Assembly: GCA_964555295.1 (NCBI GenBank)
Contig: CAZKRL010000039.1
Coordinates: 1 to 26,212 of the forward strand
Source: CAZKRL01 sp964555295
GTDB lineage: Bacteria; Bacteroidota; Bacteroidia; Flavobacteriales_D; Sanyastnellaceae
Direction: 5' to 3'
DNA: 26,212 bases
The position numbers were made by a program, and so were the translations under genes. A model generated the notes under the pieces. It saw only the letters and a list, made by a program, of their open reading frames with translations. It did no database searches and was not told the DNA's origin. Below, piece after piece: positions 14,684 to 23,678 of this stretch (its first letter is position 1; the number at the start of each line of letters is the position of its first letter).

Positions 14684-16363
14684 ATGAATTATTGGCTCAT
14701 CATATTACTCATATTGGGTTGGAATCATTTATTATGCCAAAAGCAAGAATATTCTGATAAGTGGCCCAACGGTAAAAAAAGAAGTGAGGGGTCTTACGTT
14801 TCTGGTTTTGAAGAAGGGCTCTGGAAGTATTACGATGAGGATGGAAACTTGTCGGAGGAGTCTCATTATCGGAAGGGCAAGTTACACGGAAAGGTGCTGC
14901 AGTATTTCCCTAATGGGTCCATCATGGCTGAGGGGTATTTTTTTAAAGGGAAGCCTGATAGCGTTTATATTGAATATTCACCTGGGGGAAATAAACTCGT
15001 TATCGGCAACTATAATTCAGGGATTAAAACAGGTGAGTGGATTGCTTTTCATGATAATAATGACACGCTTTCAAAGGAGATTTTTGTTGACTCCGTGAGA
15101 AAGTTGTGGTATTACTCTCCAGCAAAGGATACTATTACATTGCGCAACGGTATGGGATTTGCCGAGGAGTTCTTCCCAAATGGCAAGGTGAGATTACATC
15201 AGGATTATTCTGATGGAATAGAACATGGGGTTTTTACAATGAATTTCGAAAACGGCATTTCCGTCGCGAAGGGGCAATATCATCATGGCCTTAGAAGCGG
15301 CATTTGGCGGGAATATTACAGTTCGGGGCGACTGAAGCGTACAATGGCATACGCAAATAATCTTTTAAACGGTGAGTTCCTTGAGTTTAATGCATTGGAT
15401 ACTATCTCTGTTTCGGGTCAATATGCAAACGGCAAGAAAGAGGGGAAATGGAGATGGAATTTTGAAAACGGCCTCCCTGACATGGTTGGTTTCTTCAAGG
15501 AGGATCAACAGGAAGGCGATTGGACATATTACTATGGCAGTGGTGCAAAGCATTATTTCGGATCATACAAGTTGGGTAAGATGGAAGGTCGTTGGAAGTA
15601 TCAATATCCGGATGGATCAATATGGCGCGAAGGAGATTATAAAAATGGCTTGAAGGAAGGTCAGTGGGAGTATTGGTTTGAAAATGGAAAGCCATTGATG
15701 AAAGGAAACTTCCATAACGACAGGGAGGAAGGATTATGGGTTTCATGGTATGACAACGGAAATCTTAAGGATGAGGGATTTTACGTAGATGGTAGGATGA
15801 AAGGGTTTTGGAAGGGCTATCATCCAAACGGTGTTCACAGTTATGAAGGTTCGTGGGCAATAGGAAATGCGGTGAATGAATTTGATCGGGCCACCGCAAA
15901 GGCCTACAAGATTGATGCGGAAAAAATACGCCCTGAATCAGAAGGCGAGGTTAAGACGGGAAAGTGGCAATTTTGGAATGAAAAAGGTATACCCATTCGT
16001 CTGGAGACCTATGGTAAGAACGGAATGCTGGATGGCAAGTGTATTCGATACAATCCTGCTGGCGGCATAGAGTCAGAGGGTTATTATAGCGAAGGTAAGC
16101 CATCAGGAAAGTGGACCTACTTTCATCCGCATGGAGTGGTGATGAGGGAATGTTCATATAGAGAGGGTAAAGTGCATGGGCGCAGTAAAACATATTCTGT
16201 GGGCAATACCCTTATTGAAGAAGCTGACTATAAGGATGGAAAACTCGAAGGGGATTATAAATTATTCGATGAACGCACCGGGAGGTTAACTACGCACCAG
16301 GTATTTGAGTCTGGCAGGGTATCAAAAGTTCTTGTGGGTGATGCAGTGAACAGAAAAAAATAA
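14684..16363 (+). CDS. Exported MORN_2 repeat protein
   Basis: A 559-residue protein with a signal peptide (MNYWLIILLILGWNHLLCQ). Nearly all of the rest is about 18 repeats of roughly 23 residues with the core (P/E)NG-x(4)-G-x-Y-x-x-G-x-x-x-G-x-W-x-Y-(Y/W/F), for example PDGSIWREGDYKNGLKEGQW. This is the MORN_2 (toxin-antitoxin YwqK-like) repeat. Two repeats (around residues 115-140 and 390-425) carry long insertions. Such repeats form extended beta-hairpin ladders and probably bind partners or glycans in the envelope; the function of this one is unknown. No conserved C-terminal sorting domain is visible. It stands alone, 90 bp before the YfiR-type operon. Confidence 0.92.
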   Translation: MNYWLIILLILGWNHLLCQKQEYSDKWPNGKKRSEGSYVSGFEEGLWKYYDEDGNLSEESHYRKGKLHGKVLQYFPNGSIMAEGYFFKGKPDSVYIEYSPGGNKLVIGNYNSGIKTGEWIAFHDNNDTLSKEIFVDSVRKLWYYSPAKDTITLRNGMGFAEEFFPNGKVRLHQDYSDGIEHGVFTMNFENGISVAKGQYHHGLRSGIWREYYSSGRLKRTMAYANNLLNGEFLEFNALDTISVSGQYANGKKEGKWRWNFENGLPDMVGFFKEDQQEGDWTYYYGSGAKHYFGSYKLGKMEGRWKYQYPDGSIWREGDYKNGLKEGQWEYWFENGKPLMKGNFHNDREEGLWVSWYDNGNLKDEGFYVDGRMKGFWKGYHPNGVHSYEGSWAIGNAVNEFDRATAKAYKIDAEKIRPESEGEVKTGKWQFWNEKGIPIRLETYGKNGMLDGKCIRYNPAGGIESEGYYSEGKPSGKWTYFHPHGVVMRECSYREGKVHGRSKTYSVGNTLIEEADYKDGKLEGDYKLFDERTGRLTTHQVFESGRVSKVLVGDAVNRKK

Positions 16364-16453
16364 CTCTTCAACAGTAAGAGGTTCACAAAGCAAAATAAGA
16401 TTGAGAATAACCCTTATGTGTGTAAGTAATTTCCCGGGAATTCAACACCCCTT

Positions 16454-16981
16454 TTGACACGTTGTTTATCAATAATTGTTTTAGCAATCTTGTTTTTGAC
16501 AAGCAAGATAAATTTTGCGCAGTCTTTGGCCGATGACAACACCGTGGCATTGGTAAGGGCCAATTATCTCTATCAATTTGCAGTCAACAACAATTGGCCA
16601 AAAGAGTCACGAACAGGTAAATTTCGTGTGGCAGTCATTGGCAATCTTGAGCTTTTTGAAGTAATGGCGACGCGCTATGGATCCAAGCCCGTGGGAGCAC
16701 AGGCTATTGAAGTCGTGGCCCAGAACGAATTCAGACCAGACCAATCGTATCAAATGGTTTTTTTAGATAAGTCAAGGAGGTCAGATTTGCCTCGCGTGGT
16801 GAAAGCATTCAAGGGCACAGGGACACTTATCATAACGAATTTTGATAGCGCCTTAAAGGAGGGCGCGCACATTAACTTCCGGAATATCGAAGGGAATATT
16901 CGATTTGAACTTAACAAACCGGGTATGGACGCTTCCGGAATTACCGCCGGTGTAAAAATTTTGCAATGGGCCATTTCATAG
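16454..16981 (+). CDS. YfiR-like (DUF4154) periplasmic protein
   Basis: A 175-residue protein starting at TTG 16454 (MTRCLSIIVLAILFLTSKINFAQ, a signal peptide); no ATG gives a full signal sequence. The mature part matches the YfiR/DUF4154 pattern: 'VRANYLYQFAVNNNWP' (about 34-49), 'FRVAVIGNLELFEVM' (about 57-71), a 'DQSYQMVFLDKSR' strand, 'GTLIITNF' and the closing 'INFRNIEGNIRFELNKPGMDASGITAGVKILQWA'. In Pseudomonas YfiR restrains the HAMP-containing diguanylate cyclase YfiN. Here it is the first gene of a three-gene operon with a TPR protein (16-bp overlap) and a HAMP phosphatase, suggesting it senses or regulates the latter from the periplasm. Confidence 0.9.
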   Translation: MTRCLSIIVLAILFLTSKINFAQSLADDNTVALVRANYLYQFAVNNNWPKESRTGKFRVAVIGNLELFEVMATRYGSKPVGAQAIEVVAQNEFRPDQSYQMVFLDKSRRSDLPRVVKAFKGTGTLIITNFDSALKEGAHINFRNIEGNIRFELNKPGMDASGITAGVKILQWAIS

Positions 16982-17895
16982 CACGAAACCTTCTTCTTCT
17001 CTTATTTGCCGTTCTGACTGAAATTGGGCACAGTCAGACAACGCCTATTACGAATCAGGCCGCAAAGCTTTGCGAGGCGGAGGATTGGCAAGGGGCACAA
17101 CAGAAAATCGGAGAGGCTATGAAATCATCCGAAATCAATAGCGCCTTCTGCTGGTATGTTGATGGTTATATTCATAAGGAGCTTTACAAAATCAGGGAAA
17201 CGGGTCAACCCAATAGCATGCTGAGAATGCGGGCGGTTGATTCATTTATGAAGTCTTTGGAATTAGATGACTATAATGAGCACACCAAGATGTCGAAACT
17301 GGGATTGAAATATTTAGCCTCTACCTACTATAACGATGCATTAATGCTTACTCAATCATTTGATATGACGGGTGAAAATGAGCCCACATCCTTGTTTGGC
17401 AATTTTTTAACGATTATGGAGATTGCCGATCCGCGAACAGGAGTGGTGCGATTTAGTCAAGAGTTTGAGAGGAATATGGGCCAACGATATTTTCAGCTAT
17501 GGACTGAGGACGTTAATAGCAATCAGCTACCAGAAAAAATTATTGATAGATACCAGAGGGTTTTGTCCCTTGATTCAAATGACGTAGACGCCTGGTACAA
17601 TATCGGTGTTGTGCACTACAATCAGGCCGTTTTTAAATACCGTGTTTTGGATAGCAAGACAGATATTTTCGACCTGGTAACAATACAGCAAGAGTGTTCT
17701 GATTTGATTTTTAAAAAGGCCTTGCCGGCCATGAATAAGGCATACAATCTCAAGCCGGAGAAGGGTGAGGTGGTAAGAGGCATGATGTATATCCATAGAG
17801 CATTGGAACATGACAAGGACACCGAGTTTTTTAGGCAGGAGGTGTCAAGATTGATTAAGGAAGGGAAAATCGGGTCGATAGTTAAGCAGCCCTGA
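16966..17895 (+). CDS. Exported TPR-like protein
   Basis: A 309-residue protein with a signal peptide (MGHFIARNLLLLLFAVLTEIGHSQ). The mature part is all-helical with TPR-like units, clearest at 'IDRYQRVLSLDSNDVDAWYNIGVVHYNQAVF' (about 191-221) and earlier 'RMRAVDSFMKSLELDDYNEH' (about 87-106). Its start overlaps the YfiR-like gene by 16 bp and its stop lies 4 bp before the next ATG, so the three are one translationally coupled operon. It probably scaffolds contact between the periplasmic YfiR-like protein and the sensor domain of the phosphatase; that is inference. No catalytic residues are visible. Confidence 0.88.
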   Translation: MGHFIARNLLLLLFAVLTEIGHSQTTPITNQAAKLCEAEDWQGAQQKIGEAMKSSEINSAFCWYVDGYIHKELYKIRETGQPNSMLRMRAVDSFMKSLELDDYNEHTKMSKLGLKYLASTYYNDALMLTQSFDMTGENEPTSLFGNFLTIMEIADPRTGVVRFSQEFERNMGQRYFQLWTEDVNSNQLPEKIIDRYQRVLSLDSNDVDAWYNIGVVHYNQAVFKYRVLDSKTDIFDLVTIQQECSDLIFKKALPAMNKAYNLKPEKGEVVRGMMYIHRALEHDKDTEFFRQEVSRLIKEGKIGSIVKQP

Positions 17896-17899
17896 TAGT

Positions 17900-19675
17900 A
17901 TGAGGTTCTCAATAGCATCAAGAATATCAATTGGATTTGGGATGTTTGCATTGGCTGTGTTGGGGGTGTTTTTTCTGAACAGATCTGCCGTAGAACGAAG
18001 TAGAAGCTTACACAAGAGAATCACCCATGAATTGATGCCCGAGATAGCGCAGGTTAACTTATTACAGGGTTATATACAGCATATATACGCGCTAACTCAG
18101 TCATGGTCAGTCCAACAACGAGGCGCAGATGATCCTGAAAGATTGTGGCTGACTTCTCTTTGTTCAGACACTATACCTGCGATGATGTGCAAGCTCGATT
18201 CGGCCTCTGTCAATTGGCCCGAGAACCGCCTAAATTCATGGATCCGACTTCGGCCTGATATGTTGAAAATGTTGGAGTTATCTCGGGCTGTTCGTTTAAC
18301 ACTGCCTGACTTTGATAGCTACTCAAACCCAACCAATCAGATTATGGCAGAGGCTTTATTCATCCCAGGGGGTGAGTTCAGATCGGCGTATAATTCTGCT
18401 TTAGTAGCCCTTCATTTTATTATTCAGGAATACAACAAAGAACTCGGAAGAGACGTGCAACAGCTGAACAGTTCATTTGATCAGCTTGGACGTGTTATGC
18501 TTTACATTTTGATGACAGTAATTGTGGGTTCGATAATGATAGGGTTTATTACTATTGAGTCAATCGTGCGCCCCGTGCGGTCGTTGCGGTCAAAACTCGT
18601 GAATCTTTCTAAAGGCATTTATTCGTTGCATAAAACCCGCACGGGAAACGACGAAGTTGGCGATATGGCGCTGGCCGTAGATATTTTGATCAATAATTTC
18701 GAAAGAACCAAAGAGTTCACCATTCAAATTGGTGAGGGAAACTTTGCACATGATTATACCCCACTGTCTGAGTATGATGAAATGGGTAAGGCCCTGCTCA
18801 AAATGAGGGATGACCTTAACTCTTATCGCAATGAGATGGAGACTAAGGTGAGTGAACAAACCATTGAAATAAGACGACAAAAGGATGAGGTGAATGAGCA
18901 GCGGTTGAAGGTTTTGAACTTATACAATGATCTGCAGGCAAGTATTGATTACGCGCTGAAAATCCAGCAAACGATTCTTCCAACAGATCAATATGTGAAG
19001 GAATGCTTTCCCGAGAGCTTTGTTTTATATCAGCCAAAAGCTACGGTGAGTGGTGATTTTTATTGGTGTGCATCCAAGGGTTCTAAGCGAATGTTGGCCG
19101 CCGCAGACTGCACGGGACATGGTGTACCCGGTGCTTTCATGAGCCTTGTAGGATACAACGCATTTAACCAAGCAGTGAAGGTGTTTCTTAAGCCTGCCCA
19201 AGTCATGAATTCAGTTAATCGATTTTCGGTCAAGGCAATGAGAGCAGAGGGCCTCGAGCAAGGCCTTAAGGATGGTATGGATGTTGCATTCATCAGTTAT
19301 GACACCGAAACCAGGGAGCTGTTGTTCTCCGCGGCTAAGAACTCTGGATTCGTCGCAAGAGGAGGTGAGATGATAACCCTCGAAGCAGACTCATTTAGTG
19401 TTGGCGCACATTATGCCGGCGAAAAGGAGTTTTCACAACGTTCGATGATCATGGAATCTGGTGATACTCTCTATCTTTTCAGCGATGGTTTTGCTGACCA
19501 ATTTGGAGGTCCGAATGGCAAGAAATTTATGCGAAGAAGATTCAAGGATTTGCTCTTGGAGTCCAGTAAATTGAGTATTGAGTATCAACAAGAGTTCATT
19601 CAAAAAACATATTCTGAATGGCAAGGAGACCTTGAACAAGTGGATGATGTGATGGTAATAGGTATTCGTTTTTAG
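17900..19675 (+). CDS. Membrane HAMP-SpoIIE (PP2C) phosphatase
   Basis: A 591-residue sensor-type protein: membrane helix 1 (about 10-27), a periplasmic domain of about 170 residues, membrane helix 2 (about 199-219), HAMP (220-270), a second HAMP-like unit ending about 310 (GEGNFAHDY, YDEMGKAL), a coiled coil (about 308-350) and a SpoIIE-type PP2C domain (about 350-591). Metal-binding motifs are VSGDFYW (383-389), ADCTGHGVPGAFMS (402-415), LFSDGFADQFG and a terminal DDVMVIG. It would dephosphorylate Ser/Thr on a cytoplasmic partner, typically an anti-sigma antagonist. No such partner is next to it. It is third in the YfiR-TPR operon; its stop is 8 bp from the convergent rlmH stop. Confidence 0.94.
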   Translation: MRFSIASRISIGFGMFALAVLGVFFLNRSAVERSRSLHKRITHELMPEIAQVNLLQGYIQHIYALTQSWSVQQRGADDPERLWLTSLCSDTIPAMMCKLDSASVNWPENRLNSWIRLRPDMLKMLELSRAVRLTLPDFDSYSNPTNQIMAEALFIPGGEFRSAYNSALVALHFIIQEYNKELGRDVQQLNSSFDQLGRVMLYILMTVIVGSIMIGFITIESIVRPVRSLRSKLVNLSKGIYSLHKTRTGNDEVGDMALAVDILINNFERTKEFTIQIGEGNFAHDYTPLSEYDEMGKALLKMRDDLNSYRNEMETKVSEQTIEIRRQKDEVNEQRLKVLNLYNDLQASIDYALKIQQTILPTDQYVKECFPESFVLYQPKATVSGDFYWCASKGSKRMLAAADCTGHGVPGAFMSLVGYNAFNQAVKVFLKPAQVMNSVNRFSVKAMRAEGLEQGLKDGMDVAFISYDTETRELLFSAAKNSGFVARGGEMITLEADSFSVGAHYAGEKEFSQRSMIMESGDTLYLFSDGFADQFGGPNGKKFMRRRFKDLLLESSKLSIEYQQEFIQKTYSEWQGDLEQVDDVMVIGIRF

Positions 19676-19683
19676 GGCTTTCA

Positions 19684-20148
19684 CTAATCATGGTGGTACT
19701 TCTCTCCGGCCAGAATGGTATGCGCACGATAGAGTTGCTCCATTAGAATTAACCGCACCAAATCATGCGGAAACGTGAGTGCTGATAATGCAATACTGCC
19801 CTGTGCGTTTGCCTTGAAGGCGTCACTGAATCCATGCGCGCCACCTATCACAAGAATGAGGTTTTTTCTCCCGCTGTTACGCTGCTTTTGAATGAATACT
19901 GAAAAGGATTTTGAATCATAACTACTCCCATTCTCATCGAGAATAAAATACGGGACGCCTTGAATTCTTTTGGTGAATATCTGCTCTTCTGCGAGCATAA
20001 CGGATTTTATGTCACGCGCCGAAGAGGCATCAGGTAATTCGGCAAGTTCAATCTCAGTGTAATGGGAAAGACGTTTCAGATAGTCGCCGATGACTGATTT
20101 AAGCTCAGTCGATTTTGTTTTACCAATGCAGCAAACAAGGATCTTCAA
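19684..20148 (-). CDS. rlmH: RlmH, 23S rRNA pseudouridine-1915 N3-methyltransferase
   Basis: A 154-residue SPOUT methyltransferase. The knotted S-adenosylmethionine site is seen in LILVIGGAHGFSDAF (97-111), and the conserved C-terminus EQLYRAHTILAGEKYHH (137-153) is the family signature. It methylates N3 of pseudouridine 1915 in helix 69 of 23S rRNA within the assembled ribosome. Length is standard. The start lies 3 bp after the pdxA stop, so it is the last gene of the pepA-pdxA-rlmH run. Confidence 0.97.
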   Translation of the reverse strand: MKILVCCIGKTKSTELKSVIGDYLKRLSHYTEIELAELPDASSARDIKSVMLAEEQIFTKRIQGVPYFILDENGSSYDSKSFSVFIQKQRNSGRKNLILVIGGAHGFSDAFKANAQGSIALSALTFPHDLVRLILMEQLYRAHTILAGEKYHHD

Positions 20149-20151
20149 TGG

Positions 20152-21225
20152 TTACTCTCTTTTGTCTTCGCGAGATTCTTTGATGTCTTGCTTTTTCAGT
20201 GGATTGCTGCCGTATTCGCGAAACTGTCTTCTCTTCTTATAAATATCACACGCAGCGAAAACGGCCGCCCTGAGCGAAGATTCATCGGCCATATTCTTAC
20301 CTGCAATTTCGTAGCCAGTGCCATGGTCAGGAGAGGTACGCACCACAGGTAGTCCCGCGGTATAATTCACCCCCTGCTCAAATGCAAGCGCCTTGAAGGG
20401 CGTCAAACCTTGGTCGTGATACATCGCTAATACCGCATCATACTTGAGGTACGATTTGTTGCCGAAAAATCCGTCGGCACCGAAAGGGCCGTAAACCAAC
20501 ATGTGCTTTTCTTGAGCTTCTCTGATAGCAGGAATGATGATTTCCTTCTCCTCATTGCCCAAAACACCATTATCTCCGGCGTGCGGGTTTAGCCCCAGCA
20601 CAGCAATCTTAGGTCGTGAGATGGCGAAGTCTTTCAGCAAGCTTTCTTCCATCAATTTGAGTTTACGTAAAATTTTTTCCTTCGTGATGTTTTGTGAAAC
20701 TTCTTTCAAAGGAAGATGTCCGGTTACAATACCCACACGCATAGTATCGCTCACCAAAAACATCAGCACTTCAGAGGCATTGGCAAAGTGTGCGAGATAC
20801 TCGGTGTGACCAGGGAATTGAAATCCTGCACTTTGTATAGTGTCTTTGTTGATGGGCGCAGTAACTATCACATCAATTTTGTTGGAGGCAAGATCTGCCA
20901 CCGCTGCCTCAAGACTTTTCAGCGCGAAGGTGCCTGCGATTTTATCTGCTTTACCCAACTCAACCGGGCCTTTGTAATCTTTCCAGATGTTGATGAGATT
21001 GAATTTCTTTGGCACAATTTCCGAAGCAGAGTTGATGGTGGTGTACTGAAAATCATCTTGTGCCATGGCCTTGCGGTGTGCCTTGATCACTTCGGGATGC
21101 GCATACAATACGGGCGTCATCAACTCCATCATCTGCAAATCACGGAATGCTTTGATGATGGTTTCAACGCCAATTCCGTGAGGGTCACCGCTCGTAAGTG
21201 CAACCCGTATCTTTTGTTCGCTCAT
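20152..21225 (-). CDS. pdxA: PdxA, 4-hydroxythreonine-4-phosphate dehydrogenase
   Basis: A 357-residue enzyme of the pyridoxal phosphate (DXP-dependent) pathway that oxidises and decarboxylates 4-phosphohydroxy-L-threonine. Motifs: TSGDPHGIGVE (11-21), VTAPINKD, FPGHTEYLA (metal-binding His), LNPHAGDNG, and MYHDQGLTPFK with the second metal His, followed by VRTSPDHGTGYEIAG. The C-terminus adds about 20 charged residues beyond the usual end. It starts 3 bp after the pepA-like stop and is followed at 3 bp by rlmH. Confidence 0.97.
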   Translation of the reverse strand: MSEQKIRVALTSGDPHGIGVETIIKAFRDLQMMELMTPVLYAHPEVIKAHRKAMAQDDFQYTTINSASEIVPKKFNLINIWKDYKGPVELGKADKIAGTFALKSLEAAVADLASNKIDVIVTAPINKDTIQSAGFQFPGHTEYLAHFANASEVLMFLVSDTMRVGIVTGHLPLKEVSQNITKEKILRKLKLMEESLLKDFAISRPKIAVLGLNPHAGDNGVLGNEEKEIIIPAIREAQEKHMLVYGPFGADGFFGNKSYLKYDAVLAMYHDQGLTPFKALAFEQGVNYTAGLPVVRTSPDHGTGYEIAGKNMADESSLRAAVFAACDIYKKRRQFREYGSNPLKKQDIKESREDKRE

Positions 21226-21228
21226 GAA

Positions 21229-22668
21229 TTAATTGCAATAATTCTTTTTAATGAAGTCGTATAGCATGCGCACACCCACGCCGGCGCCACCTTTGGTTTT
21301 ATAACCGCTACCGCTGTTGCTGTATGCGGGACCGGCGATATCAATATGTATCCACGGATAATCGGTGAAGTGCTCAAGGAATTTAGCCGCACTGATATGG
21401 CCGGCATTGGCACCGCCAAGATTTTTCAAGTCGGCAACATCACTCTTCATTTCTTCACCGTAATCTTTCCACATGGGAAACTGAACAACGCGCTCCCAGA
21501 CGTGCATTGCACTTTCATTCAACTGATCCATGACCTTTTGTTCAGCGTTACCCATAACCGCACTGGCATACGTGCCTATGGCGCGAATAGCAGCGCCCGT
21601 GAGCGTAGCAAGATCAATGCAGATTTCTGGCTTGTATTGTTTCGCATACACCAACGCATCTGCCAGGATGAGCCGACCCTCAGCATCTGTGTTAAGGATT
21701 TCAACGGTGGTGCCATCGCTGATGGTGATGATATCTTGTGGACAAACAGCGTTCATTCCCGGGCGGTTGTCTGTGGCCGGAACAAGGCCAACTACATGCA
21801 CGGGCAATTTATTCGAAGCGATGGCAGCAAGTGCACCGGCTACAGCTGCGCCACCACTCATATCGCATTTCATTTCGTCCATGCTATTGGGGGTGGGCTT
21901 CAGACTCAAACCGCCTGTATCAAACACCACTCCTTTGCCTACGAGTACAATGGGTTTTTTATTGATGGCATTGTCAGGTTGGTACTCCATAGTGATGAAC
22001 ACCGGAGGTTCTATACTACCCGCATTCACGGCGAGCAGCCCCCCCATTTTTTTACCTTCAATATCTTTCTTATTCAACACTTTTACCTGATACCCGAACT
22101 CTTCACCTGCTTTGACAATCTCTTTCCCAAACTGAGTTGCAGTGAGGAATGAATGTGGCTCGTTGATTAAGGTTCGTGCCAAACACGTGGCAGCACAAAT
22201 ATTCTGTAGCTCATCCGTCATGTCTTTGTCTACATACTTATCGTACACATGAATAGTTTGCAAACTGTTCTGACGTTTTTTCTTGTCTTTGAAGTATCTC
22301 AGAAACTGATAGTTTGCCAACGATATCCCTTCCGCAACAGCAAGAGGAAATTGCTTCTCACCAGTTTCGTTGTTGACGCATATTTCAGCAGACTTCGCCC
22401 CGTTCATTAAACCACAGAGTTTAGCACCGGTGTTGCGCAGTTTTTCAAGAAATTCAGGATTGGGGGCTTGTTTTTTTATTGGCAAATAGTAATGATACAC
22501 ACCCAGCTCTTGCAGGGTGATGAGGTCGCGTTCGTTGTCAATCTCTTTCTTGAAAAAGGAAATTTGTTGTTTGTCGAGTTCCGACAATTTGCTCACTTCA
22601 TCATCGAAAAAAAGCGTAACGGATGAGATATTGAGCAAGGGTGATTTGGAATATTTGATCTGTGTCAT
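21229..22668 (-). CDS. Leucyl aminopeptidase family (M17)
   Basis: A 479-residue cytosolic aminopeptidase. The catalytic C-terminal half shows VGKGVVFDTGGLSLKP (243-258), CDMSGGAAV (268-276) and the M17 signature NTDAEGRL (326-333), supplying the lysine, aspartates, glutamate and arginine of the two-metal site. The N-terminal half (about 1-160) is the variable regulatory domain. It removes N-terminal residues, preferably Leu, and recycles peptides; homologues are called PepA or LAP. Its stop is 3 bp before the pdxA start. About 80 bp separate it from queG upstream. Long antisense open frames opposite this gene are shadows. Confidence 0.96.
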   Translation of the reverse strand: MTQIKYSKSPLLNISSVTLFFDDEVSKLSELDKQQISFFKKEIDNERDLITLQELGVYHYYLPIKKQAPNPEFLEKLRNTGAKLCGLMNGAKSAEICVNNETGEKQFPLAVAEGISLANYQFLRYFKDKKKRQNSLQTIHVYDKYVDKDMTDELQNICAATCLARTLINEPHSFLTATQFGKEIVKAGEEFGYQVKVLNKKDIEGKKMGGLLAVNAGSIEPPVFITMEYQPDNAINKKPIVLVGKGVVFDTGGLSLKPTPNSMDEMKCDMSGGAAVAGALAAIASNKLPVHVVGLVPATDNRPGMNAVCPQDIITISDGTTVEILNTDAEGRLILADALVYAKQYKPEICIDLATLTGAAIRAIGTYASAVMGNAEQKVMDQLNESAMHVWERVVQFPMWKDYGEEMKSDVADLKNLGGANAGHISAAKFLEHFTDYPWIHIDIAGPAYSNSGSGYKTKGGAGVGVRMLYDFIKKNYCN

Positions 22669-22747
22669 GGGCAGGTAATTCAGTTGCCAAATTTACTTCC
22701 TCACAAGTCAGACGCTATGAAAACCGCATGAAGTGTTTATAACAATA

Positions 22748-23677
22748 TCAACCCAGTCCGTTTTGAATGGTGCGCCGAATATGCTCCAGACCGGGGCGTT
22801 GCAGAGGTGATTTTGCAAAGACTGATTGAAAGACTTCTTCTGTCATTTCCAGCCATTCACGGCGTGATTGCCGAAGCTCTGAAAGGGGCTCGAATCGCGG
22901 CTCTGAGTGGGGTTGAGAAAAACGATTCCACGGACAAACATCCTGACAAATATCACAGCCAAACATCCAGTTTTCGAAGTGGCCATGAAACGCTTGAGGA
23001 ATTTCTTTGCGTAATTCAATCGTTAGGTAAGAGATACATTTTTGCGCATCGAGTTCATAGGGTTTGTCGAGGGCGCCGGTGGGACAAGCATCAATGCACG
23101 CCGTGCAGGTGCCACAATGATCCGTTTGAGGATGATCGGCATGCAACTCTATGTCAATCAGCATTTCTGCGAGGAAGAAAAAAGATCCTGTTGATTTGCG
23201 CAGGAGGTTGGTGTTTTTTCCCATCCAACCAGCCCCGCTTTTTACGGCCCATGCTTTTTCGAGAATGGGCGCAGAATCGACGAATACACGACCTTCAATA
23301 GAACCAGCAATGGAACGCATATCCGCTAAAAACAAGTGCAGCTTATCTTTAATGACCTTGTGGTAATCTTCGCCCCATGCGTATTTCGCAATTTGTGGCT
23401 CGTCTTTTTTAGTGGAAAGGTTAGTGGGAAAATAATTGTAAAGCAATGTGACAACCGTCTTGCAGCCAGGCACGAGTTTTCGCGGATCCAATCTTTTATC
23501 GAAATGATTTTCCATGTACCTCATTTCGCCGTGAAGACCTCGCTTCAACCAAGACTCTAGGCGCGGCGCTTCCGACTCCAGGAAATCTGCTTTTGAGAAG
23601 CCACAATACAAAAAGCCATGTTTCGCAGCGAGCGCCTTGATTTGTTGAGATAGGTTTTCGACAGCGCTCAAACCCAT
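22748..23677 (-). CDS. queG: QueG, epoxyqueuosine reductase
   Basis: The last step of queuosine synthesis: reduction of epoxyqueuosine in tRNA by a cobalamin and two 4Fe-4S clusters. Both clusters are visible: CGTCTACIDACPTGAL and, later, CDICQDVCPWNRF; the catalytic Asp is in VFVDSAPILEKAWA, and GAGWMGKN is the family motif. I start at the ATG at 23677 (MGLSAVENLSQQIKALA), 1 bp after the ruvB stop, giving the usual length of 309 residues; an in-frame ATG at 23719 would overlap ruvB by 41 bp. Confidence 0.96.
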   Translation of the reverse strand: MGLSAVENLSQQIKALAAKHGFLYCGFSKADFLESEAPRLESWLKRGLHGEMRYMENHFDKRLDPRKLVPGCKTVVTLLYNYFPTNLSTKKDEPQIAKYAWGEDYHKVIKDKLHLFLADMRSIAGSIEGRVFVDSAPILEKAWAVKSGAGWMGKNTNLLRKSTGSFFFLAEMLIDIELHADHPQTDHCGTCTACIDACPTGALDKPYELDAQKCISYLTIELRKEIPQAFHGHFENWMFGCDICQDVCPWNRFSQPHSEPRFEPLSELRQSRREWLEMTEEVFQSVFAKSPLQRPGLEHIRRTIQNGLG

Positions 23678-23678
23678 A

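Noticed and set aside
21346..22152. Long plus-strand open frames opposite the aminopeptidase gene
   Set aside because: They are antisense shadows of a strongly conserved M17 gene; their translations are rich in Cys, His and Thr and match nothing recognisable.
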